Source of the DNA: Amycolatopsis roodepoortensis
Lineage (GTDB): Bacteria; Actinomycetota; Actinomycetes; Mycobacteriales; Pseudonocardiaceae
Direction of reading: 5' to 3'
Length of the DNA: 64,000 nt
NCBI RefSeq assembly: GCF_014873915.1
Contig: NZ_JADBEJ010000004.1
Location: forward strand, 1,178,001 to 1,242,000
Made by a program: the position numbers and the translations under genes. Positions 1 to 8,471 of this stretch are shown piece by piece. Below the pieces are notes generated by a model that saw only the letters and a list, made by a program, of their open reading frames with translations, was not told the origin of the DNA and searched no databases. Positions within the stretch are counted from its first letter, which is position 1. Each line of letters begins with the position of its first letter.

Positions 1-1
1 C

Positions 2-58
2 CGGGACGCACCGGATCGTCCAGGACGCGAGTACGTGTTCATCGCCCAGCGGGACTAG
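2..58 (+). CDS. Possible C-terminal end of a plus-strand gene (partial)
   Basis: The first bases read as an open frame with no start inside the window, ending in EYVFIAQRD and a TAG at 56-58. This would be the tail of a gene that converges on and slightly overlaps the end of the uridylyltransferase gene. Only 18 codons are visible, so the frame could be chance and no function can be given. Confidence 0.25.
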   Translation, partial: RDAPDRPGREYVFIAQRD

Positions 59-1428
59 AGGATTTCGCCGTCCGGAACGGTTTTCGGCCCGGTGATCTTC
101 ACGTCGCCGCGGACGACGACGTTCTTCCCGAAGGTGACGTCGCCGTCCACGGCGAGGCTCGTGCACTCCTTGAGCGACGGCGCGGAAGGGATACGCGCGT
201 CGAAGTCCGGAAGGAGCTTGTAGAACTCCTTGCTCAGCGAAACGACCGGCGGGGTGGTGGTGAACTCCGGGATCATCTCCCCGCTCTCGTCGAGGACGTA
301 CGCGTCGGACCGGACGACGAGCAGGTCGTCGGTGGTCTTCACCGGTGCGAACCGGGTCCGCGGGATTTCGATGGCCCGCGCGCCCTCGACGGAGCCGATC
401 GCCGCGCCCATCGCCGTTTCGAGCTGGATCACCGGCGTGCTGGCCGCGTCGGCCGGATCGACGGTCTTCCGGTTCACGATAAGCGGCAGCTGCGGCGCGG
501 CAGGGTCTGCGTCCTGCAGGACTTTCAGGCGTTCGAGGTCGATCCAGATGTTGTTGGTGTTGTAGAACCGCCACTTGCCGACGTCGCCGAACGAGTCGTC
601 GCCGTCGGGGACCTGCGCGGATTCACGCAGGACGATGCGGCCCGCGCGCCGCGCGAGGTGCCCGCCCTTGCGGTCGGCCGCGGTGCCGAGCACCGTCTCC
701 ATCGCGAACGGGATGCTCTCCTTCGCCATCCACGCGGCGATCCGCGCGTCCGGCAGCGCGCCGAGGTTGTCGGCGTTGGACACGAAACACCAGCGGATCC
801 CCTCCGCCAGCAGCGTTTCGAGCATCCCGCTCACCGCGAGCGCGATGTAGATGTCACCGTGCCCCGGCGGGCACCATTCGAGTTCCGGGTTCGACGGCCA
901 TTCGGCGGGCCTGCCGTCGGCGGTGATCTTCGGCTCGCGGCCCTGCAGGAAGTCGGCCGGGATGACGTCGTCGGCGAGATCGGGGTACTTCTTCAGCAAC
1001 TCCAGCGAAGGTTCGCGGGTGCCCGCCGAATTCATCAGGATCAGCGGAAGCCGCGCGTGGTACTTCTCGCGGATGGAGAGCACCTGCATGGCGATGACGT
1101 CGAGGAACGTCTTGCCCGGTTTGATCTCCAGCAGCGACTTCGGCCCGGTGAGCCCCATGCTCGTGCCGAGTCCGCCGTTGAGCTTCAGGACCGCGGTGCG
1201 GTCCAGGACGTGGCGGCCTTCTTCGGCGTCCGGCTCGGGCAGATCGACGAGCTTGCTGATGTCCTCGAGCGGTTCGAGTTCGTCGCCCGGCAATTGGCCG
1301 GCGCCGGGTTCGGACAACTGCTCCAGGCGCCGCCGCAGGGCCGCCAGCTCCATGGCGTGGGCCCCCGCGGAACGCATTTTCGACAGCGTTTCGGCGAACT
1401 GATCGGACAGGTGCGCGTCAGAGCTCAT
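55..1428 (-). CDS. UTP-glucose-1-phosphate uridylyltransferase (UDPGP type)
   Basis: The 457-residue protein should make UDP-glucose from UTP and glucose-1-phosphate in the cytosol, supplying glycan and nucleotide-sugar synthesis. The nucleotide-binding signature KLNGGLGTSMGL followed by GPKSLLEI lies near residues 82-102, and a C-terminal beta-helix-like tail (TFGKNVVVRGDVKITGP) is present. These are features of the eukaryotic-type UDPGP family rather than the short bacterial GalU family, and the length fits. The ATG at 1428 is the only sensible start. The 5-formyl-THF cyclo-ligase gene lies 31 bp upstream on the same strand, so the two may share a transcript. Confidence 0.9.
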   Translation of the reverse strand: MSSDAHLSDQFAETLSKMRSAGAHAMELAALRRRLEQLSEPGAGQLPGDELEPLEDISKLVDLPEPDAEEGRHVLDRTAVLKLNGGLGTSMGLTGPKSLLEIKPGKTFLDVIAMQVLSIREKYHARLPLILMNSAGTREPSLELLKKYPDLADDVIPADFLQGREPKITADGRPAEWPSNPELEWCPPGHGDIYIALAVSGMLETLLAEGIRWCFVSNADNLGALPDARIAAWMAKESIPFAMETVLGTAADRKGGHLARRAGRIVLRESAQVPDGDDSFGDVGKWRFYNTNNIWIDLERLKVLQDADPAAPQLPLIVNRKTVDPADAASTPVIQLETAMGAAIGSVEGARAIEIPRTRFAPVKTTDDLLVVRSDAYVLDESGEMIPEFTTTPPVVSLSKEFYKLLPDFDARIPSAPSLKECTSLAVDGDVTFGKNVVVRGDVKITGPKTVPDGEIL

Positions 1429-1459
1429 TGTGCCCTTTCTGAACCACTGCGTCGGGTTA

Positions 1460-2056
1460 TCAGTCTATTACCGGGCGCGGAGCCAGCCCGTGCTCCGGGG
1501 TCAGTACCCCGGTCATGCGGACGTCATGCGGTTCCGCGGGCAACGCGCGCACGAGTTCGGCGTCCCGGACGACGGCGATCAGCGCGGCGTCCGGCGCGGC
1601 GAAAGCGAGCGACCGGTCGTAGTACCCGGCACCCCTGCCGAGCCGGACCCCTTCGTCGTCGACGGCGAGCGCGGGGATCAGCACCAGATCGGCCGTCCCC
1701 AGCGTGTCGGGACCGAGGCGGCGCCCGGTCGGTTCGAGCAGCCCCCGCAACCTGCCGGGCGCGAGACTCGACGGGCCCTCGAACGCGGCCCACTCCAGCG
1801 GCCCCGGCGTGCCGGGGACGATCGGCAGCAGCACGCGTTTCCCCTGGTCGAGAAGTTGATCAAGCAGCGCCGTCGACCCCGGTTCGGTACCGAAGGGGAC
1901 GTAGGCGCACACGACCTCGCCCGGCAGCCGGGCGGCCGCGGCGGCGAGCGCCACCGCCTCCCGCACGCGCACTTCCGACACCTGCGAACGTCGTTCGGCG
2001 GTTATCCGGGAACGCCACTCCGCTTTGCTCAGGTGTTCATTGCCGGGCTCGCCCAC
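1460..2056 (-). CDS. 5-formyltetrahydrofolate cyclo-ligase
   Basis: This enzyme converts 5-formyl-THF to 5,10-methenyl-THF with ATP, returning a storage folate to the one-carbon pool. The 198-residue protein has the N-terminal AEWRSRITAERR helix, the YVPFGTEPG loop and the C-terminal signature LGRGAGYYDRSL, all typical of the family. It is divergent from moeA/glp, with about 195 bp between the two starts in which I see no gene. In mycobacteria a cyclo-ligase gene also sits close to galU, moeA1 and rimJ, so this is conserved actinobacterial neighbourhood. Confidence 0.92.
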   Translation of the reverse strand: MGEPGNEHLSKAEWRSRITAERRSQVSEVRVREAVALAAAAARLPGEVVCAYVPFGTEPGSTALLDQLLDQGKRVLLPIVPGTPGPLEWAAFEGPSSLAPGRLRGLLEPTGRRLGPDTLGTADLVLIPALAVDDEGVRLGRGAGYYDRSLAFAAPDAALIAVVRDAELVRALPAEPHDVRMTGVLTPEHGLAPRPVID

Positions 2057-2250
2057 ATGGTCAGGTTAGGCTTCACGCCTATGACAGGCGCAGCGACCAC
2101 CCCGGCGGCACGGACCACGAGGAGCTTGCCCGATCGGGCGATTTCCGCGGCTTCGGACCGCATCACTCCTGGTAACGGTGGTGAACTTCAGTTCACCGAC
2201 GGGCCTTCATCGCGTGCCTGGTCGAACGAACGGATCGAGATCCCCCAGTC

Positions 2251-3522
2251 ATGACGGAGCCCATCGCCGAAGCGGCCGAGACCGAAGATGCGGGACAGTT
2301 CCGTTCCGTCGAGGATCAGATCGCGCTGACCCTGGACGCCGCGGTGCGCCCGCGCCCGGTCCGGGTCGCCATCTCCGAGGCCCAAGGCCTCCTGTGCGCC
2401 GAAGAGGTCGTCGCCGAACACGCGCTGCCCGGTTTCGACCAGGCCGCCGTCGACGGCTACGCGGTACGAAGCGTCGACGTCCGCGCCGCGGGCCAGGAGC
2501 CCGTGCAGCTGCCGGTGGTCGGCGAGATCGCCGCCGGTTCCCGCCAGCCGCGGCGGTTGCAGCCCGGCCAGGCCGTGCGGGTCGACACCGGCGCGCCGCT
2601 GCCCACGCTCGCCGACGCCGTCGTCCCGACCGCCTACACCGACGGCCACCAGGCCAAGGTCACCGTGCACAAGTCCGTGCCGTCGGCGGCCTACGTGCGC
2701 CGGACCGGCGAAGACGTGCAGATCGGCGACGTCGCCGTGCGCAAGGGCGACACCATCGGCTCGGCCCAGGTCGGCCTGCTCGCCGCGGTCGGCAGGGCGA
2801 AGGTCCTGGTCTACCCGCGGCCCCGGGTTTCGATCGTTTCCGTGGGCGACGAACTGGTCGACATCGACCGCACGCCGTCGGTCGGACAGGTCTACGACGT
2901 CAACTCCTACGCGCTGTCCGCGGCCGCGCGGGACGCCGGCGCCGAGGTGAGCCGCGTCGGCATCGTGCCCGGCGACCCGAAACGGCTGCGGGAGGTCGTC
3001 GAAGGGCGCCTGCTGATGTCGGAGATCGTCGTCGTCGCGGGCGGCGCCGGCGGAAGCGCGGGCGACGAGGTGCACGCGGCGCTGTCGGACCTCGGCCACA
3101 TCGACATGACGCGCGTCGCCATGCACCCCGGTTCCGTGCAGGGCTTCGGCAGGCTCGGACCCGATTCGGTGCCGACGTTCCTCATCCCCGGCAACCCGAT
3201 GAGCGCGCTGGTCGTGTTCGAGGTCCTGGTCCGCCCGCTGATCCGCGCCGCGCGCGGCACCCGCAACCCGCACCGCCGCATCGTCGGCGCGCGGCTGCTC
3301 TCCCCGATCACCTCGACCAAGGGACGCAAGGGTTTCCTGCGCGGCCAGCTGCTGCGTGACGAGGGCAACGGCGAATACCTGGTGCAGCCGCTCGGCACCT
3401 CCGGCGCGCATCTGCTCGCCTCACTGGCCGAGGCGAACTGCCTGATCAACATCGACGAAGACCTCACCGAGGTCGCCGCGGGCGAGCAGGTCAAGGTGAC
3501 CTTCCTGGCCCAGCGGGCGTAA
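2251..3522 (+). CDS. MoeA/Glp family protein (molybdopterin molybdotransferase or divisome Glp)
   Basis: The 423-residue protein has MoeA architecture: an N-terminal segment with DGYAVRS, a central region, the MPT-binding SIVSVGDELVD segment near residue 195, and a C-terminal domain with FLIPGNPMSALVVFEV. Canonical MoeA inserts molybdate into adenylylated molybdopterin. In Corynebacteriales a MoeA paralogue called Glp binds FtsZ and works with the membrane protein GlpR. Because a GlpR-like gene lies two genes downstream, this copy may be Glp rather than the cofactor enzyme; sequence reading alone cannot decide. The stop overlaps the next start by one base (TAATG), indicating translational coupling. 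Confidence 0.85.
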   Translation: MTEPIAEAAETEDAGQFRSVEDQIALTLDAAVRPRPVRVAISEAQGLLCAEEVVAEHALPGFDQAAVDGYAVRSVDVRAAGQEPVQLPVVGEIAAGSRQPRRLQPGQAVRVDTGAPLPTLADAVVPTAYTDGHQAKVTVHKSVPSAAYVRRTGEDVQIGDVAVRKGDTIGSAQVGLLAAVGRAKVLVYPRPRVSIVSVGDELVDIDRTPSVGQVYDVNSYALSAAARDAGAEVSRVGIVPGDPKRLREVVEGRLLMSEIVVVAGGAGGSAGDEVHAALSDLGHIDMTRVAMHPGSVQGFGRLGPDSVPTFLIPGNPMSALVVFEVLVRPLIRAARGTRNPHRRIVGARLLSPITSTKGRKGFLRGQLLRDEGNGEYLVQPLGTSGAHLLASLAEANCLINIDEDLTEVAAGEQVKVTFLAQRA

Positions 3523-4193
3523 TGGGCGCACCGATTTCCGGCGTCGCGTATCCGATCGAGAGCAGGCATCCGGGCTGGCCCGCGAAGCTGGGCCCGCTCC
3601 GGGTGCCCGCCGGGATCCTCGCCGTCCGGCCGGTCCGGCTGCGGGACGCCGGCGACTGGAGCCGCGTCCGGCTGCGGGACCGCGAACACCTCGAAATGTG
3701 GGAACCGACCGGCGTCGGACCGTGGCCGGAGCGCAACGCGTACTGGTCGTGGCCGTCCCAATGGCTGGCGCTGCGCGGCCTCGCCAGGCGCGGGCAATGT
3801 CTCCCGTTCACCATCACGGTGGATGGACGCTTCGCCGGGCAGATCACTGTGGGTAACGTCATCCGGGCGTCGCTCCGGTCGGCCTGGATCGGCTACTGGG
3901 TGTCGTCGGACATCGTCCGCGGCGGCGTCGCGACCGGCGCCGTCGCCCTCGTCACCGACCACGTCTTCGACTTCGGCGGACTGCACCGGCTCGAAGCGAC
4001 CGTCCGCCCCGAAAACACCCCCAGCCTGCGGGTTCTCGCCAAAGCGGGCTATCGGCAAGAGGGTCTTTTCGAGCGTTACCTCGATGTCGCGGGCGGCTGG
4101 CGGGACCATTTCTGCTACGCCGTCACCAAGGAGGAGACCGGTGACGGACTGGTCTCGCGGCTCGTCGCGAAGGGCCTCGCGGAGCGCGTTTGA
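3522..4193 (+). CDS. GNAT family N-acetyltransferase, RimJ/RimL type
   Basis: The 223-residue protein has the RimJ/RimL fold signature: VRPVRLRDAGDWSRVRLRDREHLEMWEP at the N-terminus, ITVGNVIRASLRSAWIGYWV, and the acetyl-CoA region ending in RLEATVRPENTPSLRVLAKAGYRQEG. Members acetylate N-terminal or side-chain amines using acetyl-CoA; the substrate here is unknown. It is coupled to moeA/glp by a one-base overlap and precedes the glpR-like gene, the usual order in actinobacteria (compare the rimJ neighbourhood in mycobacteria). Confidence 0.88.
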   Translation: MGAPISGVAYPIESRHPGWPAKLGPLRVPAGILAVRPVRLRDAGDWSRVRLRDREHLEMWEPTGVGPWPERNAYWSWPSQWLALRGLARRGQCLPFTITVDGRFAGQITVGNVIRASLRSAWIGYWVSSDIVRGGVATGAVALVTDHVFDFGGLHRLEATVRPENTPSLRVLAKAGYRQEGLFERYLDVAGGWRDHFCYAVTKEETGDGLVSRLVAKGLAERV

Positions 4194-4354
4194 CCCCGTC
4201 ACCGGGTCGTTCCGGTGACCGCGTTACCACAAGCTGTGAGATTCACCTAATTTGGTGATGCATTTTCCGTGATCGAAACCGGCGAGTCTGCGCGGCGTGT
4301 GTGACTGTTGTGGCTAGCGTGACTACAGCAGTGGATCGGGGGAGGTGACGGGAG

Positions 4355-5176
4355 ATGCCCAGTTCGGTGATCATCGTCGCGCTCGCAGCGGCATGGCTCG
4401 TCGTTCTCGTGCCCATGGTCGCCCGCAAGCGCCAGCAGGTCGCACGGACGACGGACTCGGCCTTGGCGGCGCGAGTCGTGCGGAGCGGGAGCACACGCCA
4501 CGAGGGACCGGAGGAGTTCGCGATGGCGGAAAACACGGAACCATCGGTTGAAGACGACCTGGCCGAACTCGAGGCGGAGCTCGACGCCGACCTCGAAGAC
4601 GAGGCACCGGAGGCCGAGCCGCTTCCCCAGCCCTCGCGCCCGGCCCGGCCCGAAAGAGAACGCCAGAGCACCGGCTACCGGCCAGGCCGGGGCGGATTCG
4701 ACCCGGAGGCGGCGGACATCGCCGCGCGCGCCAAATACGCGTTCCGGCAGCGGATCGTCATCGCTCTCCTGGTGCTGGTGGTCACCACCGCGGCCGTCGC
4801 CGGCTTCCTGACCCCGACGGTCTGGTGGGCCAACGGTGTGGTCGACGCCGTCCTCATCGGCTACCTCGTGTACTTGCGCCGTCAGGTCCGCATCGAGAAC
4901 GAGATCCGGCAGCGCCGCCTCGCCCGCTTCAACAGCACCCGCGCCCCGCGCCGCCCGGCGGTCGACGATGACGAGGAAACCCACGAGTCCCGCGAGTCCC
5001 GTGAGGACATCGAGGTCGTCGCCACCGAACGCCCGGCCGTCGTGGAACGCAAACCGTCCCCGATGTCCCGCCTTCGGCGCCAGGCCGTCGTCGTCGACCT
5101 CGACGACGAGGACCCGGCCTTCCACGAGCTCGACGAGCCCGGGACCAGGCCTTTCCGACGGGCCTCCGGAGAGTGA
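4355..5176 (+). CDS. GlpR/SepX-like divisome-associated membrane protein
   Basis: The 273-residue protein has one membrane segment at the extreme N-terminus (SSVIIVALAAAWLVVLVP), an acidic low-complexity cytoplasmic stretch (about residues 60-100), then a hydrophobic pair near residues 130-175 (RIVIALLVLVVTTAAVAG and VVDAVLIGYLVYL), and a charged tail. This layout, and its place after a moeA/glp gene and rimJ, match the actinobacterial GlpR/SepX family. That family recruits Glp to the septum in corynebacteria and affects division in Streptomyces. The assignment rests on topology and synteny, since the sequence is low in complexity. The acidic tail ends with a stop at 5176, and 72 bp later the tRNA gene begins. 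Confidence 0.75.
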   Translation: MPSSVIIVALAAAWLVVLVPMVARKRQQVARTTDSALAARVVRSGSTRHEGPEEFAMAENTEPSVEDDLAELEAELDADLEDEAPEAEPLPQPSRPARPERERQSTGYRPGRGGFDPEAADIAARAKYAFRQRIVIALLVLVVTTAAVAGFLTPTVWWANGVVDAVLIGYLVYLRRQVRIENEIRQRRLARFNSTRAPRRPAVDDDEETHESRESREDIEVVATERPAVVERKPSPMSRLRRQAVVVDLDDEDPAFHELDEPGTRPFRRASGE

Positions 5177-5248
5177 CCCCCCTGCGTTCGAGGCTCCGGA
5201 GCCACTGCTAAGCTCATGGAGCCTCAAACGCAGGGGCAAGCTTTACCA

Positions 5249-5321
5249 GGGGCTGTAGCGCAGTTGGTAGCGCGTCTCGTTCGCATCGAGAAGGTCAGGG
5301 GTTCGATTCCCCTCAGCTCCA
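5249..5321 (+). tRNA. tRNA-Ala (anticodon CGC)
   Basis: The 73-nt sequence folds as a cloverleaf. The acceptor stem GGGGCTG pairs with CAGCTCC and contains the G3-U70 wobble that marks tRNA-Ala; the D-arm GCGC/GCGC, anticodon stem TCTCG/CGAGA and T-arm AGGGG TTCGATT CCCCT are all present. The anticodon loop TTCGCAT gives CGC (codon GCG). CCA is not encoded. The 3' half from 5279 is repeated at 13829, because an integrative element uses this gene as attachment site; the tRNA stays intact since the element supplies the missing 3' half. Confidence 0.95.
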
Positions 5322-5324
5322 CAG
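5279..5324 (+). repeat. Left attachment site (attL) direct repeat
   Basis: This 46-bp segment begins in the anticodon stem of tRNA-Ala and runs through the T-arm and acceptor 3' strand to ACAG. It is identical to 13829-13874, and the flanking bases differ on both sides (C against A before, C against T after), so these are the exact repeat limits. Confidence 0.93.
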
Positions 5325-5330
5325 CAGCTC

Positions 5331-5366
5331 AAAGGCCCTTCCCAGGGAATCGGGAAGGGCCTTTTT
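5331..5366 (+). terminator. Terminator after tRNA-Ala, carried by the element
   Basis: The stem AAGGCCCTTCCC/GGGAAGGGCCTT with an 8-nt loop is followed by TTTTT. It lies just inside the left attachment repeat, so it is element DNA that replaces the original tRNA terminator displaced to 13879-13912. Confidence 0.85.
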
Positions 5367-5373
5367 GCTACCC

Positions 5374-5394
5374 GTACAGCAGCAAAGTACAGCA
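5374..5394. repeat. Putative integrase arm-type site, left
   Basis: Two GTACAGCA boxes start 13 nt apart at 5374 and 5387, and the same 21-bp block occurs at 13724 near the other end. Paired short direct repeats inside both ends of an element integrated by a tyrosine recombinase are typical arm-binding sites. This role is inferred from position and repetition. Confidence 0.6.
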
Positions 5395-5399
5395 GCAGG

Positions 5400-6614
5400 T
5401 CATTGCAAGCTGTCTCCGAGTTTCTTGAGCGCCGCCCGCGTCTGGTCCGACGAAATCTCGGTGTAGATCTCCATCGTCACCGCGAACTGAGCGTGCCGGA
5501 GAATCCGCATCGCGACCCGAGGGTGCACGTCGAGATCCGCCAGCAGCGACCCGCAGGAGCGACGACCATCGTGCACGGTGATGTACCGGACGCCCGCCTT
5601 CCTGCATCGCGTCGCCCACGACCGAAGGAAGTTACGCGGCTCGATCGGCGTGCCGTGCTCGGTCGTGAACACGAGACCGCTGTCTAGCCAGGCGTCAGCC
5701 TTCTCCTTGTCCCTCTCCCGACGCTCCAGCCGCAGCTTCAACGCGGTTGTGACGATGTCGATCAGGGGCATGGTGTCGTCAGACGTCGGTGTCTTCGTCT
5801 GGCGATGGAGAAGCTTCTTCTGAACCCTTTGCAACTGCCAGGAGATGTCCAGCTCCGACGTTTCGAAGTTGATCGCCTCGTCCGGAAGGCCGAGCACCTC
5901 GCCCTCACGCATGCCCATGATCAGAACGAGGGCATACGCCGCGTACAGCGGATCGTTCTCGGCCTTGGCCGACTCCAGGAATCTCCGAGCCTCATCACTG
6001 GACCACCGTTGCCGCTTCGGCTTTCGGAGAGTCGGCAGGGTCACAAGCGCCACCACATTTCGGCTGATCAACTCTTCGCGACATGCGTAGTTCAACGCGC
6101 TACGCAGGCAGTCCCGAATGTCTTTGATCGTGCGACCTGACGGTGCTTGCTCACAGCATCGCCCGAGCGCGCAACACCGCTGCTTGGCCCGCGACCTACG
6201 GGCATCCTTCCCCTGTGCACAGCACTGGCACACCGAAGGCAACTTGTTGACCCACTTCTGTGCCTCACGAAGTTGCAGACGGTCAAGACGCTTGTCTCCC
6301 AAGAACGGAGCGATGTACAGCCGAACGAAAAGCTCATAGTTCACGTACGTCTTGGGCGCCCGGTTCGGCCGGATGACCTCCTCAAGCCAGTAGTTCAGAT
6401 ACGGCCCCAGGTTCGGAACCCGAGTCGCGACAGGCCCCTTCTTTGCCTCCTGATGCAGCTTCAACCACTTGTCGTGAACTTCCTCGCGCGTCTTCCCGTA
6501 AACGTATTTGCGCTTCCGATCCCCGCTAGGAGTCGTGACCCACACGTAGGCGGCGAAACCGTTACGGTGGGGGTAAATCGAGCCTTCCCCGTCAGCACGT
6601 GCCTTTCCAGTCAT
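5400..6614 (-). CDS. int: Tyrosine recombinase (integrase)
   Basis: The 404-residue protein integrates and excises the element at tRNA-Ala. The catalytic residues are visible: Arg in MGMREGEVLGL, the HxxR box in VHDGRRSCGSLLADL, the following His in ILRHAQFAVTM and the nucleophile Tyr in EIYTEIS. The N-terminal SAM-like core-binding domain contains a Cys-rich insertion around residues 150-180 (CQCC...RCCALGRCC), which I recall from other actinobacterial integrases and which may bind zinc. The start ATG overlaps the excisionase stop (ATGA), and the stop lies only 76 bp from the left attachment repeat, the normal position for int. Confidence 0.93.
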   Translation of the reverse strand: MTGKARADGEGSIYPHRNGFAAYVWVTTPSGDRKRKYVYGKTREEVHDKWLKLHQEAKKGPVATRVPNLGPYLNYWLEEVIRPNRAPKTYVNYELFVRLYIAPFLGDKRLDRLQLREAQKWVNKLPSVCQCCAQGKDARRSRAKQRCCALGRCCEQAPSGRTIKDIRDCLRSALNYACREELISRNVVALVTLPTLRKPKRQRWSSDEARRFLESAKAENDPLYAAYALVLIMGMREGEVLGLPDEAINFETSELDISWQLQRVQKKLLHRQTKTPTSDDTMPLIDIVTTALKLRLERRERDKEKADAWLDSGLVFTTEHGTPIEPRNFLRSWATRCRKAGVRYITVHDGRRSCGSLLADLDVHPRVAMRILRHAQFAVTMEIYTEISSDQTRAALKKLGDSLQ

Positions 6615-6796
6615 CAGGCAGCCTCCGCCACTCGATCGTTGATGTACTGATCAACCCATTCAGGAAGAATCCGCCGGTTATGACCGTCCTTAACGGACCG
6701 AATCTGACCAGTGGCAACCAGCATTTTTGTCTTCGACAGTCCGTAGCCCAGCATCTCCGCCACCTCAGCGACGGTGTGCCATTTACGCGTGATCAT
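6614..6796 (-). CDS. xis: Excisionase (winged-helix, MerR/AlpA-like)
   Basis: The 60-residue protein has the family pattern: TVAEVAEMLGYGLSKTKMLVATGQI forms a helix-turn-helix, followed by a beta wing (RSVKDGHNRRILPEWVDQYI). Such proteins bend DNA at the ends and turn the integrase towards excision. The ATG at 6796 is chosen because AAGGGGGAA lies 6 nt before it; the frame extends upstream but overlaps the rep stop. It is coupled to int by a 4-bp overlap. Confidence 0.85.
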   Translation of the reverse strand: MITRKWHTVAEVAEMLGYGLSKTKMLVATGQIRSVKDGHNRRILPEWVDQYINDRVAEAA

Positions 6797-6806
6797 CAGT
6801 TCCCCC

Positions 6807-8471
6807 TTACGCCGCTTGCCGAGTTGCCGAAGTTTCCAGCCCGTCACCGGGTGGGCCTTGTGCGGCCAGTAGCGCCCGGTCGTACTCGGCCCGCCAGGTG
6901 ATCCGCTCAGCGATGGCGCGCATCACCAGGTGATCCCTCGGTGGACAGTGGGTGTCGCCGGGTTCGACCTTGCGCCAGACGAATCGATCCGGCGACGGTT
7001 CCTCTTTCACCACTCCGATATCGGCCAGCGCGGACACCACGAACGCTTTCCGGTCCGCCTTGTGATCGGCCACGGTCTTGCCCGACCACTTCCGCGACAC
7101 CAGCACCCGCCGCCCAGGAAGCCCGAGCGTCGTTCGACGATGAGCGCGTCCCTTGCAGTGTCCGGGGACGGTCTTTCCGTTGGCTCCCTTGGGGTTGATG
7201 CCGTACAGCAGCCACACCGCGCACCGAGGCGAACACGGAGTCACCGACAGTTCCGCGTGAAGCCGGTCGTGGTGATCCCGCTGCGCGGGGGTGTCCGCGT
7301 CGACCACCTCACCCGTGGATTTCGTCAGGTACTTGGTGAGGTAGCCGATGTGACGCCCGGATTCCTCCGTACCGCCGAGAATGCCCTTAGAGTGCACCTG
7401 ACGGCCGAACGTGACCACGTGCGCGGGTTCCTCCACCGCCTCCCGTGCCTCCTCGAACGACGGCAGCGGAGCGCGGGTGTCCGGGTCCACGAACGTCCGG
7501 GAATCCATGTCCCACAACGGTTCCCGGTCGTTGTAGACGATCTCGTCATGGTTGGGCCACCACACCTGGTGATAGGTGGCCTCCGTGACCATCCGGATCA
7601 CCTCGTGCGAGATGGAGCCCCGTAGGGCGGTGTGCAGGTGCGGAGCCGCCCGCCGTTGGGGTTCCACGGTGGCGAAGTACTGCACATCCCAGCCGACCAC
7701 GCGCCGCAGGTTCTGCCACCAGCGATCCACCAGGGCCGAGAAGTGCACCGCGTCCCGAGCCGCCCGCCGGTAGTCGTACGTCGACGGGTTCACCGGCGAA
7801 CCATCGGACCGCACCGGGCCGTAGGTGTCGCAGGTGAGCGTGACGAACATCGACGGCCGGAACCGCCCCGCGTACTCCCGCCCCACGGTGGTCTTGGCGA
7901 CCTTGCGGCGTGGCAGGTTCGGCGCGTCCTGCCGCCGCTTGGTCGACCGCTTCACCGGACGCTTCTCCGGGACGTCGAGAGCGGGCAGGCGCCCCGTCAT
8001 CCCGGACGCCCGCAGTTCCTCGTCCACCGTCGCGACCTCCGCGCGCAGTTCCTCCGCCTCGACCTCGTCACCTGCCGCCATCGCGTCCCGGTAGTGGGCG
8101 GCCAGGTCAGCCCGGAACTCCAGCAGCTCCGTTTGGGTCTCCGAGGGTGCCTCTCGTTCGATGACGGGTTCCTCGGTCATGTGCCAGCCCTCACGGCACT
8201 GCGCCTGACGAAGCGCTTTTGCCTTGCGAGCGCAGGGAAGGCACACCGATTCGACCGTCGATCCACAGGGCACGGGCACGTAGCGGATCTCGCCGGTTTC
8301 GGTGTCTCCGACCTCCATCGTGAAGGGCCGGACACACACGCCGTGCTTTTCCGCAGTGGCCTTCACGACCTCCGCAGAGAGCGCCCCGCGGCTTGCCCTG
8401 ACCCCTACTCCATTCGGGGGTGCCGGCCGCGCGACCGCACCCGCTTCTACCTGCGAATCTGTGGTGGTCAT
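6807..8471 (-). CDS. rep: Replication initiator protein (rolling-circle HUH Rep, RepSA type)
   Basis: The 554-residue protein should nick the element's double-strand origin and start rolling-circle replication after excision. An N-terminal Cys cluster (CVRPF, VPCGS, CLPCARK, QCREGW) suggests zinc binding. The Rep core includes FVTLTCDTYGPV and the metal-binding HUH motif in RAAPHLHTALRG, with conserved WWQNLRR before it; candidate tyrosines lie in the GRHIGYLTKYLTKS segment. The start ATG overlaps the stop of the FtsK-like gene (ATGA). Length and neighbours match RepSA of pSAM2-like elements. Confidence 0.88.
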   Translation of the reverse strand: MTTTDSQVEAGAVARPAPPNGVGVRASRGALSAEVVKATAEKHGVCVRPFTMEVGDTETGEIRYVPVPCGSTVESVCLPCARKAKALRQAQCREGWHMTEEPVIEREAPSETQTELLEFRADLAAHYRDAMAAGDEVEAEELRAEVATVDEELRASGMTGRLPALDVPEKRPVKRSTKRRQDAPNLPRRKVAKTTVGREYAGRFRPSMFVTLTCDTYGPVRSDGSPVNPSTYDYRRAARDAVHFSALVDRWWQNLRRVVGWDVQYFATVEPQRRAAPHLHTALRGSISHEVIRMVTEATYHQVWWPNHDEIVYNDREPLWDMDSRTFVDPDTRAPLPSFEEAREAVEEPAHVVTFGRQVHSKGILGGTEESGRHIGYLTKYLTKSTGEVVDADTPAQRDHHDRLHAELSVTPCSPRCAVWLLYGINPKGANGKTVPGHCKGRAHRRTTLGLPGRRVLVSRKWSGKTVADHKADRKAFVVSALADIGVVKEEPSPDRFVWRKVEPGDTHCPPRDHLVMRAIAERITWRAEYDRALLAAQGPPGDGLETSATRQAA

